The notes under the pieces were generated by a model, which was not told the DNA's origin, searched no databases, and was given only the letters and a program-made list of their open reading frames with translations. Made by a program: the position numbers and the translations under genes. Shown piece by piece: positions 1 through 6,604 of a stretch of 7,300 bases of DNA. The stretch comes from Eubacterium sp. (lineage in GTDB: Bacteria > Bacillota > Clostridia > Lachnospirales > Lachnospiraceae). The DNA lies in contig JAFZXD010000041.1 of the NCBI GenBank assembly GCA_017616955.1, forward strand, positions 1 through 7,300, in the 5' to 3' direction. Within the stretch, counting starts at the first letter, position 1; each line of letters opens with the position of its first letter.

Positions 1-551
1 ATCAGGGCGATTCCAACAAGATAAGGGAATCGAGTCAAAATATAGAAAACAAATATAGTATATGTTCCACCCAAAAGGCTCTGCAGAAGATAAACAAAGT
101 AGAACCCTATCGCATTTCTAAAGTTCTCTCTGCTTCCCTCGTTAAATGTCACCTTTAAAGCAAAGAACCAATCAGAAACCGCTATAACCGATACAAGCAT
201 AACTATCGTCACTCCATAGAGCAGGCTCCTGGATTGCATACCGGTCTTCGTAAGTAAAAAAAGGTCCACAATAAGGACAACATGAAATATAAGAATTATA
301 CTCCAACTCTTTATGCAGTCTTTAAAATCTTTTTTCAGGATATATTTGAAATATTTAAAAAAAGATTGTGTTACCGGACCTTCCAGACCATCTGCCATTT
401 CAAACATGATCTTATATGCAGACTGGAGAGCTGCCCCTGCCGTTATAACCGGCAGGGAGCAAATAAAAGTAATAACTCCGAGGAGGATCAGGTCAAAGAC
501 TTTCGACATTATTCTGTTAAACATATTATCGTTATATAACAGTTTGCCCAT
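1..551 (-). CDS. DUF624 (YesL-like) integral membrane protein, 3' end off the left edge
   Basis: An open frame runs without a stop from an ATG at 551-549 to the window edge, giving 183 codons with the C-terminus missing. The start has a good ribosome site (AAGGTGAG, 556-563) about 6 bases upstream, and lies 12 bases after the permease stop codon. The N-terminus reads MGKLLYNDNMFNRIMSKVFD, then a hydrophobic segment (about 20-40) containing SLPVITAGAA, which matches the family's conserved 'slPvvTiGaa' stretch. Further hydrophobic segments lie at about 83-100, 110-130 and 147-172, so several membrane spans are expected. DUF624/YesL proteins in Firmicutes are typically about 200-220 residues and often sit beside CUT1 sugar ABC transporters; their biochemical role is unknown. 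Co-transcription with the permeases suggests an accessory role in sugar uptake or its control, but that is inference. Family assignment is from recalled motif similarity, not a search. Confidence 0.85.
   Translation of the reverse strand, partial: MGKLLYNDNMFNRIMSKVFDLILLGVITFICSLPVITAGAALQSAYKIMFEMADGLEGPVTQSFFKYFKYILKKDFKDCIKSWSIILIFHVVLIVDLFLLTKTGMQSRSLLYGVTIVMLVSVIAVSDWFFALKVTFNEGSRENFRNAIGFYFVYLLQSLLGGTYTIFVFYILTRFPYLVGIAL
435..457 (-). repeat. GC-rich perfect inverted repeat (8-bp stem, 7-base loop) inside the DUF624 gene
   Basis: CCCTGCCG (435-442) and CGGCAGGG (450-457) are exact reverse complements separated by 7 bases, in codons for about residues 32-40 of the DUF624 protein. The stem is much more GC-rich than the surroundings. 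No T-run follows it on either strand, so it does not look like an intrinsic terminator. It overlaps the codons of the conserved LPVITAGA stretch, so part of it may be a by-product of protein constraint. Confidence 0.55.
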
Positions 552-563
552 ATATCTCACCTT

Positions 564-1406
564 CTAAGACTTAACAGCACCTGATGTAAGTCCACTATAT
601 ATCTTCTTCTGACATGTAATAAACACTATGAGCGCCGGTATGATGGATATAATAACTCCGGCACATATAAGATTGTACTTACTTCCAAGCGGTCCAACAA
701 ATGTATAAAGTGATGTTGCAACCGTAGGATACTTCTTCTTATCCTGAAGATACAGATTTGCTGCATAATATTCATTGTATGTCGCAACACCTTTCAGGAT
801 ACAGCTCGTAACTATTGCCGGCTTAAGAAGCGGAAATAGTAATCTGTAAAATATGGTAAAGTAATTTGCGCCATCGATTATACCCGACTCATCTATATCA
901 GTTGGTATATTCTCAAAAAACTGTATATAGATATAGATCGATATGATATCCGTTCCGCACATCATGATGATGTATCCCGGAAGCGAATTAATCAAATGCA
1001 GTTTAAACATTATCTCGTAAACCGCCACCTGCATAGCTACTCCGGGAAGCAGTGAAGCAAACAGAAACATATTTCTGATAAGCTTATTTCCCACAAATTT
1101 AAATCTGTCGAGTACATATGCAAGCTGTGTTCCCAATAATGTGGATATAGTTAACACCGATACAAGAATTATGGCTGAACATACGAATCCACGTCCCATA
1201 TTCGCTCTACTAAACGCATCGGTAAAGTTCTTAAAATAAAACCAGCTTCCCGGAGGAGTCATAACATTTGTCGTATTATACTCTTCCTCAGTTTTAAATG
1301 CTGTGACCACACATGATACGATAGGAAGTACAGATAGAAATGAGAAAAATATCAGCGCCAAGTACTTCAACACAAGTACCGGTGTCACTTTATGTTTTGT
1401 TTTCAT
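564..1406 (-). CDS. ABC sugar transporter permease, MalG/LacG (CUT1) type, second subunit
   Basis: This 280-residue membrane protein is one half of the translocation channel of a carbohydrate importer. Six hydrophobic segments are visible, at about 12-37, 75-100, 110-130, 142-163, 190-210 and 245-265. The cytoplasmic EAA loop that docks on the ATPase lies at about 172-198: D-E-S-G-x-I-D-G-A followed by F-P-L-L-K-P-A. The usual EAA triplet is here E-S-G. The C-terminus ends in GLTSGAVKS, very close to the 'GlTaGAVKG' ending of MalG-type permeases. Length is normal for the family (about 270-290). The start ATG has a GGAGGT site (1415-1420) 8 bases upstream, inside the last codons of the preceding permease; the two genes are 3 bases apart, so translational coupling is likely. 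Substrate specificity cannot be read from a permease; the neighbours suggest manno-oligosaccharides. Confidence 0.93.
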   Translation of the reverse strand: MKTKHKVTPVLVLKYLALIFFSFLSVLPIVSCVVTAFKTEEEYNTTNVMTPPGSWFYFKNFTDAFSRANMGRGFVCSAIILVSVLTISTLLGTQLAYVLDRFKFVGNKLIRNMFLFASLLPGVAMQVAVYEIMFKLHLINSLPGYIIMMCGTDIISIYIYIQFFENIPTDIDESGIIDGANYFTIFYRLLFPLLKPAIVTSCILKGVATYNEYYAANLYLQDKKKYPTVATSLYTFVGPLGSKYNLICAGVIISIIPALIVFITCQKKIYSGLTSGAVKS

Positions 1407-1409
1407 TTA

Positions 1410-2348
1410 TTAGTACCTCCGCAAACCCATTTCTTTCTTTTCTATATCGCCGTTAGGCATAACCCTGTTGAAGAAAAGATTCTGGATAATCGTAACCGTA
1501 AATATGATCAGGAGAAGCACCACAGCCATCGCGGAAGCAAGTCCCACCTTCATCTGTGTATGAGCTATCTCATGCATTATTACAAAATAAGTTCCTGTGC
1601 CATTAGCACCATCTGTTATAACATATGGTGGTTCAAAGGCGCTGAGCGACCCCGAGATTGACATTATAACGTTCAGAATAAATATAGACTTAATGTTCGG
1701 AAGGATGATGTATCTGAATCTCTGAAACTCTGTAGCTCCGTCTAACTTTGCAGCCTCATACATCTCCGCATCGATCGACATTATAGCTCCTATAAAGAGC
1801 ACCATATTCTGACCAAAATATCTCCAGACTGATGTTCCGACCAGTGACCAGTTATTGATTCTCTGATCTTTTAACCAATATGGAAGATTTTCCAGTTTGA
1901 AACCAACTGTCGTTAAAACAGAATCCAGAACAAATCCGTGTGTGAAGAAAAACTTAAATATAAATCCTACAGCAATACCACTAATAAGGAATGGGAAAAA
2001 CATAAGTCCCCTAAACAGATTACGTCCTTTAATGTTGAATGACAATATATTCGCCAGAAACAATGCGAGTGAAAGCTGTATCACCGAGCCTGCCATATAG
2101 TACAGGCTCAGTCTAAGAGCTTTAAAACAGTCTTTTCTTTTGAAAACCTTGATATAATTATCCAGTCCTACAAAGCCTTTATTTCTCGTGTAACTCATAT
2201 CAAAGAAGCTGAATGAAACCATTTTGCCAAAAGGTATATAGGTAAAAACCATAAGCAATATAAGAGGTATGATCATAAAAACGATTATGACGCACAGTTT
2301 ATTCATTTGTCTCGATGAAAAACCACCCTTTGCCTTTGAACCAAACAT
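1410..2348 (-). CDS. ABC sugar transporter permease, MalF/UgpA (CUT1) type, first subunit
   Basis: This 312-residue channel subunit pairs with the downstream MalG-type permease. It has a positively charged cytoplasmic N-terminus (SKAKGGFSSRQMNK), a first membrane helix at about 17-40, a periphery segment containing GLDNYIKVFK that is typical of the family, and about five more hydrophobic segments. The EAA loop at about 196-220 is nearly canonical: M-Y-E-A-A-K-L-D-G-A, then L-P. I place the start at the ATG 2348-2346. An in-frame GTG at 2357 would add three residues but falls inside the ribosome-binding site itself (GAGGTGG, 2354-2360). The gene begins 13 bases after the binding-protein stop codon. 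Family length is about 290-320, so it is complete. It probably transports manno-oligosaccharides, by context only. Confidence 0.93.
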   Translation of the reverse strand: MFGSKAKGGFSSRQMNKLCVIIVFMIIPLILLMVFTYIPFGKMVSFSFFDMSYTRNKGFVGLDNYIKVFKRKDCFKALRLSLYYMAGSVIQLSLALFLANILSFNIKGRNLFRGLMFFPFLISGIAVGFIFKFFFTHGFVLDSVLTTVGFKLENLPYWLKDQRINNWSLVGTSVWRYFGQNMVLFIGAIMSIDAEMYEAAKLDGATEFQRFRYIILPNIKSIFILNVIMSISGSLSAFEPPYVITDGANGTGTYFVIMHEIAHTQMKVGLASAMAVVLLLIIFTVTIIQNLFFNRVMPNGDIEKKEMGLRRY

Positions 2349-2353
2349 ATTTA

Positions 2354-2360
2354 CCACCTC
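2354..2360 (-). promoter_or_regulatory. Ribosome binding site that decides the start of the MalF-type permease
   Basis: On the coding strand the sequence reads GAGGTGGTAAATATG. The GAGGTGG element is an anti-Shine-Dalgarno match with a 5-base gap to the ATG at 2348. The upstream GTG candidate at 2357-2355 is part of this element and so has no ribosome site of its own. Confidence 0.75.
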
Positions 2361-2361
2361 A

Positions 2362-3807
2362 TTAATACTGCACTTCTATTCCTAAGGATTCCTGTGCATT
2401 ATTCCACTTCTCTGTCCATTCTTTCATGATTGTATCAAAATCCTTACTTCCTGTAGCAGCTGCCTCAACGATCTCCTGAACCTTAGCATCTCCTCCGGCG
2501 TTGAATGAAAGTTCGCTTTCTGAATTCATTTCATTAAGGAAGTCTTCTTCTCCTGCAAGTGCAGGCTCATCCTGTAATACAGTTGCTGCTGAGAAGTCAA
2601 ATGATGAAGGAGCTGTCTTTGATATAGGATAACCACCTTCAAAATCACACCATCCGGACTCTTCAACCATCCACTTTACAAATACCATAGCTGCTGCCTG
2701 ATGATCTGCGTCAACATCTTTGCTGATAGCATAGCAGTAATCAGGACCTGCAGTTGCATACTGAACACCATTTACTGTAATAGGGAATGGCATATAGCCG
2801 ATATCATCAGGATTTTCTCCGGCTTCTTTCATCTGAGCAACTGCCCAGGATCCAAGTACCATAGTACCGATCTCACCCTTATTAAGCATAGACTTGCAGC
2901 TTTCCCAGTCTGTTGTTGTATAGTCTTCCTCGATAAGTCCTTTTGCTACTGCATCATAGAGGATCTTATAGAGGTTATATGCTCCTGTTCCGTCTCCAGG
3001 ATCGGCAAACGGTGCAGCTGTATGTACAAACTTCTGATTGAACCAGGTATTATCTCCGTCAGTTATAGATCCAAGATAAGCATCCCATGCTCCCATAGTC
3101 CATCCTGCAGCATAGTTTGTATATAATGGAATAGAATCTGTATTATCTTTAATCTTCTGAAGTGCATCTATAAATTCTGTTGGTGTCTTTGGAGCTTCCT
3201 TTATACCTGCTTTTTCGAATACTTTCTTATTATACAGGACTCCCTGTGCATTTCCCATATATCCGATTCCGTAGCAGATTCCGTCCTTTTCCCACTGCTT
3301 AGGGAAGTTGATATATTTATCCATCTCCTCAGTGGTTCCGTAAGGAATAAAGAATTCAGATAACTCAGCCTTATCAATAGCCGGGATAAACATTATATCT
3401 CCCCAATCTCCCGATGAAAGTCTGAGGAGTGAATCCTCTGCATAATCTGTGATCGCTTCTGTCTGAACTGTTATATTCGGATATACCTTATTGAATTCCG
3501 CTATATAATTATCTATAGTTCCATCTTCCTGACGATCTGTTTTATGATGGAGCCACTTAATAGTCGTTGTAACATCCTTATAAGACTCGCCCAAAACAAT
3601 AGATGAATATGTAGGAGTCTCTCCTACCGCCTCTGCGGCGTCATCATCAGTTCCCTTGTCGGCTTCGGTGTCTGTATTCTCTACAGCGCCTGCTGTTGTT
3701 GCCTCTGTCCCATCCTTTTCAGATGAACCGCCTTTTCCGGCACAACCCACTGCAGAAATCGTCATACCCGCAGCCAAAACCATTGCAACTACCCTCTTCA
3801 ATTTCAT
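2362..3807 (-). CDS. Extracellular solute-binding lipoprotein of a sugar ABC transporter (SBP family 1)
   Basis: This 481-residue protein captures the sugar outside the cell and delivers it to the two permeases encoded just downstream. The N-terminus has a lipoprotein signal: basic MKLKR, a hydrophobic core at 6-20 and a lipobox-like A-V-G-C with the acylated cysteine at 22. A flexible acidic, Thr/Ala/Gly/Ser-rich linker follows (about 23-65). The mature domain shows SBP_bac_1 hallmarks: TTIKWLHHKT opening the first beta strand, the signature LYNKKVFEKAGI at about 191-202, and KGEIGTMVLGSWA at about 310-322. It is rich in Trp and Tyr, usual for oligosaccharide binders. The start ATG has GGGAGG (3819-3824) 11 bases upstream. 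Length is typical for Clostridia members with long linkers. Being first after the promoter-bearing spacer fits the high expression such proteins need. The mannan-oligosaccharide ligand is inferred from the neighbours; the family alone does not reveal it. Confidence 0.93.
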   Translation of the reverse strand: MKLKRVVAMVLAAGMTISAVGCAGKGGSSEKDGTEATTAGAVENTDTEADKGTDDDAAEAVGETPTYSSIVLGESYKDVTTTIKWLHHKTDRQEDGTIDNYIAEFNKVYPNITVQTEAITDYAEDSLLRLSSGDWGDIMFIPAIDKAELSEFFIPYGTTEEMDKYINFPKQWEKDGICYGIGYMGNAQGVLYNKKVFEKAGIKEAPKTPTEFIDALQKIKDNTDSIPLYTNYAAGWTMGAWDAYLGSITDGDNTWFNQKFVHTAAPFADPGDGTGAYNLYKILYDAVAKGLIEEDYTTTDWESCKSMLNKGEIGTMVLGSWAVAQMKEAGENPDDIGYMPFPITVNGVQYATAGPDYCYAISKDVDADHQAAAMVFVKWMVEESGWCDFEGGYPISKTAPSSFDFSAATVLQDEPALAGEEDFLNEMNSESELSFNAGGDAKVQEIVEAAATGSKDFDTIMKEWTEKWNNAQESLGIEVQY

Positions 3808-3830
3808 AACTCAATTTACCTCCCTTTCTC

Positions 3831-3886
3831 TTAACTTAACTAATTTTTAAGTAAATTTTGTTATTTTGTAATCTTAGTTTACTTAA
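3831..3886. repeat. Operator-like ACTTAA/TTAAGT inverted repeats over the transporter promoter
   Basis: On the + strand TTAAGTAAA (3847-3855) and TTTACTTAA (3878-3886) are exact 9-base inverted copies, 22 bases apart. A third half, ACTTAA (3834-3839), forms a closer inverted pair with TTAAGT (3847-3852), with a 7-base gap. The 3878-3886 copy overlaps the proposed -10 element and the others lie in the 5' leader, so a bound repressor could block transcription. A fourth copy, TTACTTAA, occurs at 3985-3992. The region is very AT-rich, so chance is not excluded; the regulator is unknown. Confidence 0.4.
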
Positions 3887-3904
3887 TTATTACCTCAATG
3901 TCAA
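3876..3904 (-). promoter_or_regulatory. Sigma-A-type promoter candidate for the transporter genes
   Basis: The coding strand has a perfect -35 box TTGACA (3899-3904), a 17-base spacer, and a -10 candidate TAAACT (3876-3881) matching 4 of 6 consensus bases. The predicted start of transcription is near 3869, giving a leader of about 60 bases before the binding-protein ATG. Long A/T tracts lie directly upstream and could act as an UP element. This would let the transporter genes be expressed apart from the enzyme genes upstream. Confidence 0.55.
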
Positions 3905-3916
3905 CAATAATTTAGC

Positions 3917-3934
3917 AAAAAAATCGTTTTTTTT
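3917..3934. promoter_or_regulatory. CG-centred A/T palindrome upstream of the transporter promoter
   Basis: On the + strand seven A residues, TCG and eight T residues form a near-perfect palindrome centred on the CG at 3925-3926, about 13 bases upstream of the -35 box. CG-centred palindromes are the usual shape of LacI-family operators, but a plain A/T tract acting as an UP element or a bent-DNA segment explains it as well. The stem is only A-T pairs, so I do not call it a terminator. Confidence 0.25.
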
Positions 3935-4004
3935 ATAACTTTTTACAATTTAATTATTTTTTTCGCATTTTTCAACCGTTAGAATTACTTAAATTATTCC
4001 AAAG

Positions 4005-4943
4005 TTAGCTAAATATTTGGCAATATGGTGAAGAAAAAATAAAAACGGCATTACCGTTAAATTCTAATTCCCCCATTCCGGACGGAATTATAAAGTGATC
4101 CCCTTTTTTATATTCCTTACCATTGATGCAAGCCGAGCCTTCAATAAGTGAACCGATCATAAAAGGCTGGTTCATCACTATTCTCTCAGTATTTTTCAGA
4201 GTTCCTTTCCATATACGGTAATACTTGCATTCATAAAGTTTTGTTATCCACCCCTCTCTCTCACATGAGTCTACCTGTTCATCCACATGTGGAACTTTTA
4301 TCACATCCAGGCTTTTATTGATATGCAGTTCTCTTGGAGCACCATTTTTTATTCTGTCATAATCATACAGTCTGTACGTGATATCACTGTTCTGCTGAGT
4401 CTCCAGGATCATAATCCCTTTATTTATGGCATGTATCGTCCCCGGGTTGATCTGTATGAAGTCACCTTTTTTAACCGGAATCTCCCTAAGAAGCTCATTC
4501 CACTTTCCGTCATGTATCATTTCACATAATTCTTCTTTTGTGGATGCATTATGCCCTATTATAAGTTTAGCTCCCGGTTCGGCTTCCATGACGTACCAGC
4601 ACTCCATCTTGCCAAGAGATCCATCCTCATTCAGCGCAGCATATCCATCGTCAGGATGAACCTGAACACTTAATTTATCATTCGCATCGATTATCTTAGT
4701 AAGAAGCGGGAATCGGTCTCCCTGAATATTTCCGAATAATTCTCTGTGTTCATCCCACAGTTCAGACAAGAGCTTGCCCTTATATTCTCCGTCTTTTACC
4801 CGTCCCGGGCCATTCGGATGCGCACTTACCGCCCAACATTCTCCTGTCTTGTCACTCGGAATATCATAGCCGAATTCACTTCTCATCTTAGAGCCTCCCC
4901 ATATTTCTTCCTTGAAATATGGGCTCATATTAATAATATCCAT
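4005..4943 (-). CDS. manA: Mannose-6-phosphate isomerase, class I (short Bacillus-type)
   Basis: This 312-residue cytoplasmic zinc enzyme interconverts mannose 6-phosphate and fructose 6-phosphate, feeding mannose into glycolysis. Family motifs are strong: PYFKEEIWGG near the N-terminus, TGECWAVSAHPNGPG, the zinc-site QVHPDD (His at about 96), ECWY (Glu at about 114), NPGTIHAI (His at about 171), and ETQQNSDITYRLYDYDR carrying the catalytic Arg region. The length matches the roughly 315-residue Bacillus ManA/GmuF type rather than the longer E. coli type. I prefer the ATG at 4943, 11 bases after AAAGGA. An in-frame ATG at 4955 would give 316 residues but abuts that ribosome site with no spacing, and the extra residues MEIK are not part of the family core. 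It follows the esterase gene by 39 bases. Bacillus GmuF in a glucomannan operon is a known parallel. Confidence 0.94.
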   Translation of the reverse strand: MDIINMSPYFKEEIWGGSKMRSEFGYDIPSDKTGECWAVSAHPNGPGRVKDGEYKGKLLSELWDEHRELFGNIQGDRFPLLTKIIDANDKLSVQVHPDDGYAALNEDGSLGKMECWYVMEAEPGAKLIIGHNASTKEELCEMIHDGKWNELLREIPVKKGDFIQINPGTIHAINKGIMILETQQNSDITYRLYDYDRIKNGAPRELHINKSLDVIKVPHVDEQVDSCEREGWITKLYECKYYRIWKGTLKNTERIVMNQPFMIGSLIEGSACINGKEYKKGDHFIIPSGMGELEFNGNAVFIFSSPYCQIFS

Positions 4944-4954
4944 CTTTATTTCCA

Positions 4955-4960
4955 TCCTTT
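4955..4960 (-). promoter_or_regulatory. Ribosome binding site that favours the 4943 start of the isomerase gene
   Basis: The coding strand reads AAAGGATGGAAATAAAGATG. AAAGGA ends on the first base of the upstream ATG (4955-4953), which therefore has zero spacing. The second ATG (4943-4941) is 11 bases downstream, a long but workable distance. Confidence 0.55.
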
Positions 4961-4982
4961 TTTCACTTTAACCATTCGAGGC

Positions 4983-6602
4983 TTAGGCTGTCACTTCTAC
5001 CCTGAACGGAGCGAGCGGGATAGATCTGTTGTTATAGATATTCACTTTTCCGTAATCAAAGAACCCGTATCTTACACCCGTAACATCCTCATCCTCATAA
5101 ATAATAATCTTCTCTTTATCTATCTCTGCCCTATCCGGAACTTTCCACGTTCCCGCAGTCTCTATCTCCAGTCCGGATACATCTCCCACATTCGAACCTG
5201 TGCATTCTTTTCTGATATCTATTAATTTGTTCTCCTTCAGAACTATATCTCCGAAAGTATTCTCAAATCCAAGAACTACTCCGCCGTCAAATCGATAGAC
5301 TTCCGCTATACTCATATGCACAGCCCCATCGTATTCATCAGCGTAGATATCCCTTAAAACCTCTGTCGCTATCCTCTCACCCGGCGACCTCTTATCCACA
5401 GGATGAACATTGTCATATTCACCCATGTCAATCAGCGGCACCAGAGTCATAGCGTCATATTCTTTACACACCTTCTCCTGTGCCTCTCTGATATACGCCC
5501 ACTTTCTTACATCCTCATCCGTTGCGGATATAAACATAGGCAGCTGTACCACAACAATAGGGAGAGCTTCTTCACAAAAAAGCTTCCTATATTGAATAAC
5601 AAGTTTTCTTAGCAGCTTTTGGTATACGCCCTCATAATCCATGTTATCCAACATTGATTTAGCCTGAAGATCCTCATAATTTCTTACAGCATCTTCCTCG
5701 CCCTGGTAATAGATAATGCCCCTGACAGTATATGGCGCAATCCTCTTAACCATAGTCTCTATCAAACCTCCCGGTCTGAATGCAGATGCAAGCCCCATTG
5801 GTGGCGGCCATGGATAATCCCCTGCAATCTCACGCAATTCTTCTGTAGTAATATCCGGATTGTCCTTTTTTGCAGACGCAGCGAGTCTGAGATGCTCTTC
5901 AACCATTTCGTTATAAGAATTCAACAGTTTCAGATATTCTTCATTCGTCTGACCGTCAGTTAATCTCTTGAATTCTTCCAGATATATCCTTCCTTCCGGA
6001 ACCGACTCCAAAATACTCTCCTGAAGCCAGCAACTGATTGAAGTTCCTCCCTGATAGCAGTCTACTATCCCTACAGGAACACCTAAACTCTTATAAAGCT
6101 TTTGCGAAAAGTAATAACCTACGCCTGACATTTCCGCAAAATCACCATTCCGGCACTTATGCCAACACAGTTTTTCTTCTTCACGAAGAAAGTCATCATC
6201 TATCACCGGTGCCTTGATTGATTTAAAATATCTTATCTCCGGATAATCAGCACTTTTCAGTTCTTCAGCTCCACCCAAAGAGTTCTGAAGTTCAAATTCG
6301 ATATTTGACTGTCCGTTATCAAGCCATACCTCTCCATACAGGATATCCTTTATGACCTTTACCACATCCGTTCTTTTATCCTCTTCAGGCCCGGTTATAG
6401 TACTGATCACCATCTCGTAAGGTCCACCTGCAGCATGAGCCGGAAGTCCTATAACCCATTTTCCCGGTTGAACCATATGACTCACTTCTATGTTGTCTAT
6501 TGCTATTCTGATAGTTTCCGAAATCTCGGATTCGCCAAATATGTAGATGTCCTTATCTCTTTGGAGAACCATTCCATCTGAAAAAATAGCAGCCAGTTTC
6601 AT
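4983..6602 (-). CDS. Cytoplasmic SGNH carbohydrate acetylesterase, sialate-O-acetylesterase-like
   Basis: This 539-residue protein likely removes O-acetyl groups from imported oligosaccharides. It starts MKLAAIFSDGMVLQRDK, the usual opening of sialate-O-acetylesterase-like proteins, with an N-terminal beta-rich part (about 1-85). The SGNH blocks follow: GEVWLDNGQSN with nucleophile Ser99, DCYQGGTS (Gly185-186), IIYYQGEED (about 297-304) and DNVHP with Asp397 and His400. A helical insertion spans about 205-285, and a C-terminal beta domain about 425-539. In block I the usual C-S/A-G-Q-S-N has become D-N-G-Q-S-N. There is no signal peptide, so it acts inside the cell. The gene lies 2 bases after the GH130 stop, with AGAGGA (6610-6615) 7 bases upstream. 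Roseburia mannan loci encode intracellular acetylmannan esterases (CE2, CE17) next to GH130 enzymes, so acetylated manno-oligosaccharides are the likely substrate; sialate or xylan substrates are less likely from context. The CAZy family is not certain. Confidence 0.85.
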   Translation of the reverse strand: MKLAAIFSDGMVLQRDKDIYIFGESEISETIRIAIDNIEVSHMVQPGKWVIGLPAHAAGGPYEMVISTITGPEEDKRTDVVKVIKDILYGEVWLDNGQSNIEFELQNSLGGAEELKSADYPEIRYFKSIKAPVIDDDFLREEEKLCWHKCRNGDFAEMSGVGYYFSQKLYKSLGVPVGIVDCYQGGTSISCWLQESILESVPEGRIYLEEFKRLTDGQTNEEYLKLLNSYNEMVEEHLRLAASAKKDNPDITTEELREIAGDYPWPPPMGLASAFRPGGLIETMVKRIAPYTVRGIIYYQGEEDAVRNYEDLQAKSMLDNMDYEGVYQKLLRKLVIQYRKLFCEEALPIVVVQLPMFISATDEDVRKWAYIREAQEKVCKEYDAMTLVPLIDMGEYDNVHPVDKRSPGERIATEVLRDIYADEYDGAVHMSIAEVYRFDGGVVLGFENTFGDIVLKENKLIDIRKECTGSNVGDVSGLEIETAGTWKVPDRAEIDKEKIIIYEDEDVTGVRYGFFDYGKVNIYNNRSIPLAPFRVEVTA

Positions 6603-6604
6603 TA

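Noticed and set aside
282..567. Two overlapping short + strand frames at the left
   Set aside because: They are antisense to the DUF624 gene, which has a good ribosome site, conserved motif and membrane segments.
1392..1661. A + strand frame of 89 codons across the permease junction
   Set aside because: It is antisense to two well-supported permeases, with no ribosome site or family resemblance seen.
2701..3126. A 141-codon open frame on the + strand, Cys- and Ile-rich
   Set aside because: It is antisense to the middle of the binding protein, whose family motifs and reading frame are continuous; the composition looks like a frame shadow.
3808..4004. A riboswitch or small RNA in the 197-base spacer
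   Set aside because: The spacer is very AT-rich, with no GC-containing stems or recognisable riboswitch core; promoter and operator-like elements explain what is visible.
3999..4020. CCAAA...TTTGG inverted repeat at the end of the isomerase gene as a terminator
   Set aside because: The stem is only 5 bp, the loop is 12 bases, and no T-run follows on the coding strand; it is too weak to call.
4746..5225. A 159-codon open frame on the + strand
   Set aside because: It lies antisense over the isomerase start and the esterase end, has no recognisable domain, and both overlapped genes have strong family motifs.
4983..6602. A sialic-acid catabolic role for the esterase
   Set aside because: The family name suggests it, but no nan genes, sialidase or sialic-acid transporter are present and the neighbours are mannose-related.
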